From JBFWQM01 sp050249455 (GTDB taxonomy: Bacteria > Pseudomonadota > Alphaproteobacteria > MPNO01 > VGEU01): DNA of 27,960 bases. The translations under genes were made by a program, and so were the position numbers. Below the pieces are notes generated by a model. It did not search any database. It saw only the letters and a program-made list of their open reading frames with translations, and was not told where the DNA came from. The stretch covers positions 1-27,960 of the forward strand of contig JBFWQM010000042.1 in NCBI GenBank assembly GCA_050249455.1. Reading direction: 5' to 3'. The stretch's first letter is position 1, and the number at the start of each line of letters is the position of its first letter. Positions 22,220 to 27,960 of the stretch are shown here, one piece after another.

Positions 22220-24588
22220 GGGAAGTCGACGGCTATGTCGGCCGGCCGGTGGCGCGGCGCGAAGACAACCGCTTCCTGCGCGGCGAGGGGCGCTACGTCC
22301 CCGACCTGAACCTGCCGCGCATGGTCCATCTCGCCTTCGCGCGCAGCCAGATGGCGCACGCGCGGATCGCGAAGCTCGACCTCGCCGCCGCGCGCGCCGC
22401 GCCCGGCGTCGTCGCGGCCTTCACGGGCGAGGAGGTCGCGCGCGACCTCGCGCCGATCGGCGGCGGCCAGGTGGTGGTGCCCAAGCCGTGGCGCGACCGC
22501 TTCGACTTCACGCTCGACATCCCGCCGCAGCCGATCATGGCGCACGGCAAGGTGCGCTACGTCGGCGAGGCATATGCCGTCGTGCTGGCCGCCGACCGCT
22601 ATGTCGCCGAAGACGCGGTCGAACTGATCGAGGCGGAGTTCGAGCCGCTGCCCGCGGTCGTCGACCTGGACACGGCCGAATCGGGGCCGAAGGTCCATGA
22701 CGCGATGGCGAGCAACAAGGTCGCCCTCGTCCACACCTCGAAGGGCCGCGGCAAGGCGGCGCTGGCCGATGCGCCGCACCGGCTGAAGCGGCGCTTCTAC
22801 CACCACCGCTACGCGGCGATGCCGATGGAATGCCGCGCGGTCGCGGCCGACTACGACGGGCGCACCGACACGCTGACCGTGTGGTCGTCGACCCAGGTCG
22901 TGCACTGGATCCGCAAGGAGATCGCCGGCGTCCTCAACATGCCGGAGGAGAAGATCCGCGTCATCGCGCCCGACGTCGGCGGCGGCTTCGGCGGCAAGGG
23001 CCACGTCTATCCCGAGGACCTGCTGGTGCCCTATCTGGCGCGCAAGCTGCGCCGCCCCGTGAAGTACGTGGAGGACCGGCAGGAGCACATCCTGAATTCG
23101 GCCCACGCGCGAGACAACATCCTGGAGATCGACATCGGCTTCGACGACAAGGGCCGCATCGTCGCGCTGCACAACACGTTCTGGATCGATTCCGGCGCCT
23201 ACTCGCCGGTCGGCATGGCGTGCATCGCGAACTCGGTGGCGCACACGCTCGGTCCCTACGACGTGCCGAACTACGAGGCCGACGCCAAGCTGATCACCAC
23301 CACCAAGACCCCCAACGCGCCCTACCGCGGCGCCGGGCGGCCGGAAGTCGCGTTCGCGGTCGAGCGCACAATGGACATCGTCGCCCATTCGCTCGGCCTC
23401 GACCCGATAGAGGTGCGGCTGACCAACATGGTCGGCGCCGACCGGATGCCCTACCAGGTGGGCCTGCCGTACCGCGACGGCGTGCCGATGCAGTACGACA
23501 CCGGCGACTACCCGGCGGCGCTGAGGAAGGCTGTCGACGCGCTGGGCGGGCTGGAGGCGTTCCGCGCCCGCCAGAAGGCGGCGCTGGCGGAGGGGCGCTA
23601 TCTCGGCATCGGCGTCGGCTGCTACGTCGAAGGCACTGGCGTCGGCCCGTTCGAGGGCGCCAGCGTGCGCATCGATCCGTCAGGCATGGTGATCGTCGCC
23701 ACGGGCGCCAACAACCACGGCCAGGGCCACGAGACGGTGTTCGCGCAAGTGGCGGCCGACCAGTGGCAGGTGCCGATCGAGCAGGTGGTGGTGACCAACT
23801 CCGACACCGGCGCGGTGCCGATGGGCTACGGCACCATCGCCAGCCGCAGCGCCGTCACCGGCTCGTCGGCGGTTATCCAGGCCGGCGAGAAGGTGCAGGA
23901 CAAGGTGCTCGCCATCGCCGGCAACATGATGGAGACGCCGGTCGCCGACCTCGAGTTCCGCGACGGCGGGGTCGGGGTCAAGGGCGTGCCCGACATGAAG
24001 CTCAGCCTGAAGCAGATCGCGCAGGCGGCGAAGCCGGGCTGGGACAACCAGCGCCCGGCGGGCGTCGAGGCGGGGCTGGAGGCCAATGCCTACTACGAGC
24101 CGCCGACGGTCACCTGGGCGTATGCCTCCAACGCAGCGATCGTCGAGATCGATCCGGCGACCGGGCGCATCCGGATCGAGAAATACGTCGCCGTCCACGA
24201 TGCCGGCAACCTGATCAACCCGATGATCGTCGAGGGCCAGGTGCGCGGCGGGCTGGTGCAGGGGATCGGCGGCGGTCTGCTGGAGGAGATCGCCTACGAC
24301 GCCGACGGCCAGGTGCTGACCGGCAGCTTCATGGATTACCTTCTGCCGACCGCCGACGACGTGCCGCCGATGGAGGTGATCCACGTCGAGACGCCATCGC
24401 CGTCCAATCCGCTCGGCGTCAAGGGGTTGGGAGAGGGCGGGGCGATCGCGCCGCCGGTGGTGATCGCCAACGCGGTCAGCGACGCGCTGCGGCCGTTCGG
24501 CGCGGAGTTCAACGCGACCCCCGTGCGCTGGGAGGACGCGTTGCGCGCCATCAACGGCGAGAAGCCGCGCAACCGGCTGGCGGAATGA
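22216..24588 (+). CDS. molybdenum hydroxylase large, molybdopterin-binding subunit (form II, not CO dehydrogenase)
   Basis: A 790-residue molybdopterin subunit of the xanthine oxidase family. Visible motifs are the N-terminal RREDNRFLRGEGRYV, the cofactor loop DVGGGFGGKGH (253-263), the active-site loop PYRGAGRPE (YRGAGR at 370-375), GQGHETVFAQVAAD and the catalytic Glu740 in KGLGEGGAIAPP. True (form I) CO dehydrogenases carry AYRCSFR with a Cys that binds Cu; here YRGAGR marks form II, whose members hydroxylate diverse aromatic, heterocyclic or aldehyde substrates. The enzyme is likely cytoplasmic, with no Tat signal on any subunit. Its stop overlaps the start of an ABC ATPase (ATGA), tying oxidation to uptake. 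The substrate is unknown. Confidence 0.94.
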   Translation: MREVDGYVGRPVARREDNRFLRGEGRYVPDLNLPRMVHLAFARSQMAHARIAKLDLAAARAAPGVVAAFTGEEVARDLAPIGGGQVVVPKPWRDRFDFTLDIPPQPIMAHGKVRYVGEAYAVVLAADRYVAEDAVELIEAEFEPLPAVVDLDTAESGPKVHDAMASNKVALVHTSKGRGKAALADAPHRLKRRFYHHRYAAMPMECRAVAADYDGRTDTLTVWSSTQVVHWIRKEIAGVLNMPEEKIRVIAPDVGGGFGGKGHVYPEDLLVPYLARKLRRPVKYVEDRQEHILNSAHARDNILEIDIGFDDKGRIVALHNTFWIDSGAYSPVGMACIANSVAHTLGPYDVPNYEADAKLITTTKTPNAPYRGAGRPEVAFAVERTMDIVAHSLGLDPIEVRLTNMVGADRMPYQVGLPYRDGVPMQYDTGDYPAALRKAVDALGGLEAFRARQKAALAEGRYLGIGVGCYVEGTGVGPFEGASVRIDPSGMVIVATGANNHGQGHETVFAQVAADQWQVPIEQVVVTNSDTGAVPMGYGTIASRSAVTGSSAVIQAGEKVQDKVLAIAGNMMETPVADLEFRDGGVGVKGVPDMKLSLKQIAQAAKPGWDNQRPAGVEAGLEANAYYEPPTVTWAYASNAAIVEIDPATGRIRIEKYVAVHDAGNLINPMIVEGQVRGGLVQGIGGGLLEEIAYDADGQVLTGSFMDYLLPTADDVPPMEVIHVETPSPSNPLGVKGLGEGGAIAPPVVIANAVSDALRPFGAEFNATPVRWEDALRAINGEKPRNRLAE

Positions 24589-25412
24589 GCGGCGAGACGG
24601 CAATCGCGCAGGCGCGGCCTGCCGCGTCGGCGGCCGATGCCTCGTTCATCGAGATCGTCGGCGTGCGCAAGGTCTTCGTCGGCCAGGACGGCGGCGAGAT
24701 TGTGGCCGTGGACGGCACCGACCTCACCATCCGGCGCGGCGAGTTCGTCTCGATCGTCGGGCCGTCGGGCTGCGGCAAGAGCACGCTCCTAACGCTGCTG
24801 TCGGGCCTGGTGCCGACCACCGCCGGCGAAATACGGATCGGCGGCGCGCGGGTGGACGGCCCATATACCGACCTCGGCTTCGTGTTCCAGACCGACCTGC
24901 TGCTCGACTGGCGCACGGTGCTGGGCAATGTGCTCCTGCAGTGCGACATGCGCGGCATCGACCCGCGCAGGCACGAGGCGCGCGCGCGCGAACTGATCGC
25001 CTCCGTCGGCCTCGCCGGCTTCGAGAACAAGCGGCCGTTCGAGCTGTCGGGCGGGATGCGCCAGCGGGTCGCGATCTGTCGCGCGCTGCTGCTCGACCCG
25101 CCGATGCTGCTGATGGACGAGCCGTTCGGCGCGCTCGACGCGCTGACCCGCGAGCAGATGCAGGTCGACCTGCTCGCCATGTGGCAGCGGTCGCAGAAGA
25201 CGGTGCTGTTCGTCACCCACTCGATCAGCGAGGCGGTTTTCCTGTCCGACCGGGTCATCGTCATGACGCCGCGGCCGGGGCGCATCCACGCCATCGTCGA
25301 CGTCGGCCTGCCGCGGCCGCGCGACCTCGACATCCACGAGACGCCGGAGTTCGGGCGCCACACCCGCGACATCCGCGCGATGTTCCAGGACATGGGCGTC
25401 ATCCACCGCTAG
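24585..25412 (+). CDS. ABC transporter ATP-binding protein (SsuB/TauB/NrtD-like)
   Basis: A 275-residue ATPase of the nitrate/sulfonate/taurine transporter group. Walker A is GPSGCGKST (59-67), the Q-loop is in FVFQTDLLLDWRTVLGNV (typical of this group), the signature is LSGGMRQ (154-160), Walker B is MLLMDEPFGALD (174-185) and the switch His is in FVTHSISEA. It starts within the stop of the large molybdenum hydroxylase subunit (ATGA) and precedes the permease by 70 bases. It would drive import of a small organic substrate. The tight coupling to the hydroxylase suggests that substrate is the enzyme's own. Confidence 0.94.
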   Translation: MSGETAIAQARPAASAADASFIEIVGVRKVFVGQDGGEIVAVDGTDLTIRRGEFVSIVGPSGCGKSTLLTLLSGLVPTTAGEIRIGGARVDGPYTDLGFVFQTDLLLDWRTVLGNVLLQCDMRGIDPRRHEARARELIASVGLAGFENKRPFELSGGMRQRVAICRALLLDPPMLLMDEPFGALDALTREQMQVDLLAMWQRSQKTVLFVTHSISEAVFLSDRVIVMTPRPGRIHAIVDVGLPRPRDLDIHETPEFGRHTRDIRAMFQDMGVIHR

Positions 25413-25451
25413 GGAGACCTTGGTGCGCTACACGATGCCGCGATCGCCACT

Positions 25452-25477
25452 CTCTCCCCCCGCGCGCGGGCGGAGAG
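25452..25477 (+). promoter_or_regulatory. C/G-rich hairpin that includes the permease ribosome binding site
   Basis: CTCTCC (25452-25457) pairs with GGAGAG (25472-25477). Inside, after one C-C mismatch, CCCG (25459-25462) pairs with CGGG (25467-25470) around a 4-base loop. The right arm plus the following GG makes the purine-rich Shine-Dalgarno GGAGAGGG (25472-25479), ending 3 bases before the permease ATG. The stem would hide this site in the mRNA. The arm composition resembles the C/G palindromes at the right end of the window. Confidence 0.55.
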
Positions 25478-25482
25478 GGTAG

Positions 25483-26271
25483 ATGGCCGTGTCGCGAAAG
25501 AGCCCAAAGTGGCTGAAGGAAATGCTGTGGATGATGGTCTCCGTCATCCTGGTCGTTGCGTTGTGGCAGGCGATCGTCACCGGGTTCTCGGTGCCCGGCC
25601 ACCTGCTGCCGAGCCCGATGGCGGTGCTGCAGGCCGGCATCAAGAACATCGGTTCGATCCTGACGCATTCGATGTGGACGACGTTCGCGGTGCTGGCGGG
25701 CTTCGTCGTCGCCATCGTCGTCGCGGTGCCGCTGGCCATCGTGATCGTCATCTCGCCGACGGCCGAGCGCATCCTCTACCCGCCGATGGTGGCGATCCAG
25801 TCGATCCCGAAGATCGCGCTGGCGCCCTTGTTCGTCGTCTGGTTCGGCTTCGGCGTGGAGCCGAAGGTCGCGGTGGCGTTCCTGATCTGCTTCTTCCCGG
25901 TCGTCGTCGATACAATCGTCGGGCTGCGCAGCATCGACCCGGCGCTGATCCAGCTCGCCCGCTCGATGGGCGCGCCAGCGGGGCGCATCTTCGTGCGGCT
26001 GCGGCTGCCCGGCGCGCTGCCCAGCATGTTCGGCGGGCTCAAGGTCGCTTCGGCGCTCGCGGTGGTCGGGGCACTGACGGGCGAGTTCATCGGCTCCGAC
26101 GCCGGGCTCGGCTATCTCCTGATCAGCGCGTCCGGAATGCTCAACACCTCGCTCCTGTTCGCGGTGCTGGTGGTGCTGTCGGTCCTGGCGACGCTCTTCT
26201 TCTACGCGATCGAGGCGTTGGAACGGCTGCTTATCCCCTGGCACGTATCACAACGGACCCGCGCTCACTGA
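25483..26271 (+). CDS. ABC transporter permease (SsuC/TauC-like)
   Basis: A 262-residue inner-membrane permease with about six helices. The opening helix WMMVSVILVVALWQAIVTGF is followed by VPGHLLPSPMAVLQA, a hallmark of the SsuC/TauC group. The core reads PMVAIQSIPKIALAPLFVVW, and the EAA-type loop LIQLARSMGAPAGRIFVRLR contacts the ATPase. It forms the channel for the importer with the ATPase upstream and the binding protein downstream. The ATG at 25483 is preceded by GGAGAGGG that lies in a hairpin. The gene ends 26 bases before the binding-protein gene. Confidence 0.94.
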   Translation: MAVSRKSPKWLKEMLWMMVSVILVVALWQAIVTGFSVPGHLLPSPMAVLQAGIKNIGSILTHSMWTTFAVLAGFVVAIVVAVPLAIVIVISPTAERILYPPMVAIQSIPKIALAPLFVVWFGFGVEPKVAVAFLICFFPVVVDTIVGLRSIDPALIQLARSMGAPAGRIFVRLRLPGALPSMFGGLKVASALAVVGALTGEFIGSDAGLGYLLISASGMLNTSLLFAVLVVLSVLATLFFYAIEALERLLIPWHVSQRTRAH

Positions 26272-26297
26272 GGCGGTCCCCAAGGAGGGTCTGAAGA

Positions 26298-27269
26298 ATG
26301 AAACTCGCATCGGTCTCCGCCATTGCGGCGGTGCTGGCGCTGGCGGCGGTGCCTGCCGCGGCGCAGGACAAGGTCGGCGTGCGGCTCGACTGGGTCAACT
26401 CCGGCTATCACGCGCTGTGGTACTACGGCAAGGACCAGGGCGTGTTCAGCAAGAAGGGCATCGACCTCGAGGTCCTGGAGGGCCGCGGCTCCACCACCAC
26501 CGCCCAGACGGTCGGCAACAAGTCGGTGATGTTCGGCACCGCCGACGCCGGCGCGACCATGGGCCTGGTGTCCAAGGGCCTGCCGGTGAAGATCGTCGCG
26601 TCATACCTGCGCACCGGGCCGATGGCGCTGATCTTCCCGGTGTCGAAGGGCTACAAGACGTTCAAGGACATGGAGGGCGCGCGGCTCGGCTATGCGCCGG
26701 GCGGCGCCTCGGCGGTGCTGCTGCAGGCGGTGCTGAAGAACACTGGCCTGGAGGGCAAGCTGCGCATCGTCAACGTCGAGCCGGCGGCCAAGCCGATCGT
26801 GCTGATGGAAGGCCGGGTCGACATGATCGAGTCGTTCGGCTTCCTGCAGACGCCGGTGCTCAACGCCAAGGGCACGCCTTCCACCTACATCAGCTTCGCG
26901 GAGGGCGGCGTGAACGTGCCCGGCCTCGCGCTGATCACCGCCAACGACAACATCGCGGAGAAGAAGGATCTGGTCCGCCGCATGGTCGCCGCGACCGTCG
27001 AGGCGCTCGACCTCGTTCGCAAGAACCCGGAGGCGGCGATGGACTCGCTGATGAAGGTCGCCACGGCGCTGGAGCGCGGGCCGTCGATGGAGGTGCTGAA
27101 GGGCTCGTTCCCGCTGTTCGACAGCACCGCGAGCAAGGGCAAGCCGCTCGGCTGGACGCCACCGGAGGACATCAGGTCGGCGCAGGACATCCTTGTGCAG
27201 GGCCAGCAGATCGAGAAGGCGGTGCCGATCGAGACCTACTTCACCAACGAATTCGTGCCGGGGAGCTGA
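26298..27269 (+). CDS. ABC transporter substrate-binding protein (NMT1/THI5-like)
   Basis: A 323-residue periplasmic binding protein. A Sec signal peptide covers residues 1-22 (hydrophobic AIAAVLALAAVPAAA, cleavage before QDK). The mature start VGVRLDWVNSGYHALWYYGK is the NMT1/THI5-like pattern seen in binding proteins for pyrimidine precursors, sulfonates and other nitrogen or sulfur organics. Further family segments are QGVFSKKGIDLEVLEGRGST and YAPGGASAVLLQAVL. A perfect AAGGAGGG lies about 9 bases before the ATG, stronger than for its neighbours, in keeping with the high level needed for binding proteins. It delivers the ligand to the permease. The ligand cannot be read from the sequence. 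Confidence 0.93.
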   Translation: MKLASVSAIAAVLALAAVPAAAQDKVGVRLDWVNSGYHALWYYGKDQGVFSKKGIDLEVLEGRGSTTTAQTVGNKSVMFGTADAGATMGLVSKGLPVKIVASYLRTGPMALIFPVSKGYKTFKDMEGARLGYAPGGASAVLLQAVLKNTGLEGKLRIVNVEPAAKPIVLMEGRVDMIESFGFLQTPVLNAKGTPSTYISFAEGGVNVPGLALITANDNIAEKKDLVRRMVAATVEALDLVRKNPEAAMDSLMKVATALERGPSMEVLKGSFPLFDSTASKGKPLGWTPPEDIRSAQDILVQGQQIEKAVPIETYFTNEFVPGS

Positions 27270-27271
27270 CG

Positions 27272-27817
27272 ATGGCAGAAATCAAGAGCGTCGCCCGCCA
27301 CGCCCGGCCGCCCGAGCTGGTCGGCGTGCCGGTCGCGGACATCGCCAGGCGCTACGTCGCGCACTTCAAGGACCGCAAGCCCGACTGGGCGGCATTCGCC
27401 GACGCCCTGATCGACGGCTGGCGCCGCGCGCAGCACCGCTTCATCGGCAACACCAGCCAGAAGCCCGACGACAACGCCATCCCGGCGAAGGCGTTCACCC
27501 TGTCGATCATGTACGTGCCGCCGGGCGAGGGGAACGCCGCGCACACCCACGAGGCGGAGGAGGTGTTCTTCGTGCTCGAGGGCGCGCTGACCGTGTTCTT
27601 CGAGGAGGAGGACGGCAGCCGGGTCGAGGTGAACCTCGGCAAGTGGGACTGCGTATCGTGCCCGGCCGGGGTCGTGCACGGCTACCAGAACAACGGCGTC
27701 GCGCCGGTCTACATGCAGGTCATGCTGGGCAAGGGCACCAACATGGACTTCATGGGCTACGCCGACCAGAAGCTCTACGACACCCGCGACGCGCACGTGA
27801 AGGCGAGCCGCGGCTGA
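27272..27817 (+). CDS. cupin domain-containing protein
   Basis: A 181-residue single-domain cupin. Motif 1 is GNAAHTHEAEEVFFVLEG (two His and one Glu), and motif 2 is PAGVVHGYQN with the third His, so the metal site is complete. An N-terminal helical part of about 60 residues (YVAHFKDRKPDWAAFADALI) precedes the barrel. The ATG follows the binding-protein stop by 2 bases, with GGGAG upstream, so it is translated with the transporter. Cupins include dioxygenases, isomerases and ligand-binding sensors. In this operon a role on the hydroxylated product is plausible but not shown. It appears to be the last gene of the operon. Confidence 0.92.
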   Translation: MAEIKSVARHARPPELVGVPVADIARRYVAHFKDRKPDWAAFADALIDGWRRAQHRFIGNTSQKPDDNAIPAKAFTLSIMYVPPGEGNAAHTHEAEEVFFVLEGALTVFFEEEDGSRVEVNLGKWDCVSCPAGVVHGYQNNGVAPVYMQVMLGKGTNMDFMGYADQKLYDTRDAHVKASRG

Positions 27818-27839
27818 GCCTGTAATCGGACAATATTCT

Positions 27840-27855
27840 GCCCGCTGCCGCGGGC
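27840..27855. terminator. hairpin after the cupin gene, possible terminator
   Basis: GCCCGC-TGCC-GCGGGC forms a perfect 6-base-pair stem with a 4-base loop, starting 23 bases after the cupin stop. It follows an AT-rich stretch (AATATTCT) but has no T tract behind it, so it may act with the palindromes that follow rather than alone. Confidence 0.4.
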
Positions 27856-27856
27856 G

Positions 27857-27931
27857 CCCCTCCCCCCGCCCCCTCCCGCGAGGGGAGGGGGAATAGCCCT
27901 CCCCCCTTGCGGGGGAGGGTTGGGAGGGGGG
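27857..27931. repeat. tandem C/G-rich palindromic repeats
   Basis: Two adjacent hairpins with 9-base perfect stems and 5-base loops: CCCCCTCCC/GGGAGGGGG (27869-27877 with 27883-27891) and CCCTCCCCC/GGGGGAGGG (27897-27905 with 27911-27919). They are flanked by further C-run and G-run arms (27857-27867 and 27922-27931). The stretch encodes nothing and looks like a dispersed intergenic palindrome of the kind common in GC-rich alphaproteobacteria. The hairpin at 25452-25477 has similar arms. Confidence 0.6.
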
Positions 27932-27960
27932 CGATGCCGGCTCCGATCCCGCCCCTACAG

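Noticed and set aside
22216..24588. Large subunit of an aerobic CO dehydrogenase
   Set aside because: The active-site loop is YRGAGR, not the Cys-containing AYRCSFR of form I enzymes, so CO oxidation is not supported.

Overview
The window is GC-rich (clearly above 65% by eye), densely coded and short on intergenic space. Genes are often joined by 4-base ATGA overlaps and GTG/TTG starts are common. Together with a ydbH-ynbE-ydbL envelope operon, outer-membrane and periplasmic proteins, and a Wzx/Wzy-type polysaccharide cluster, this points to a Gram-negative, probably an alphaproteobacterium. The genus cannot be fixed from the sequence. I see no tRNA, rRNA, transposase, integrase or CRISPR array.

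Layout. (1) 1-1544, minus strand: an alpha/beta hydrolase followed by a luciferase-like flavin oxidoreductase that runs off the left edge. (2) 1710-4779, plus: a ydbH-like AsmA-type lipid-transport protein, the small lipoprotein YnbE and periplasmic YdbL. (3) 4783-5805, minus: a secreted outer-membrane beta-barrel of autotransporter type, ending 3 bases from ydbL. (4) 5953-8722, plus: a YciI-like protein, a two-domain VOC (extradiol-dioxygenase-like) protein and a medium-chain dehydrogenase/reductase, probably one catabolic operon. (5) 8819-17671: an exopolysaccharide locus in two convergent arms. The plus arm holds a family 2 glycosyltransferase and a polysaccharide deacetylase. The minus arm holds a priming phosphoglycosyltransferase, a family 4 glycosyltransferase, an O-antigen ligase/polymerase, a Tat-exported beta-helix protein and a flippase. 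(6) 17950-19787, minus: molybdate transporter genes modB and modC without modA, behind a dyad that resembles a ModE-type molybdate operator. (7) 19860-20642, minus: a short-chain dehydrogenase. (8) 20832-27817, plus, divergent from it: the FAD, 2Fe-2S and molybdopterin subunits of a molybdenum hydroxylase, fused by overlaps to an ABC ATPase, then a permease, a substrate-binding protein and a cupin. The window ends in a run of C/G-rich palindromes.

How the parts fit. The right third looks like an uptake-plus-oxidation unit. An SsuABC/THI5-type importer would bring in an organic substrate, the molybdenum hydroxylase would hydroxylate it, and the SDR and cupin may act on the products. The neighbouring modBC would supply molybdate for the cofactor. 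The substrate cannot be read from the sequence. The centre is a surface-polysaccharide factory covering priming, glycosyl transfer, flipping, polymerisation and modification, but no Wza/Wzc export genes lie in the window. The strongest new observations are the candidate Mo-box before modB, the self-contained Mo-hydroxylase/ABC/cupin operon, the VOC protein whose metal site lies in the N-terminal rather than the C-terminal half, a hairpin that contains the permease ribosome binding site, and a deacetylase reading frame that extends upstream of every standard start codon.
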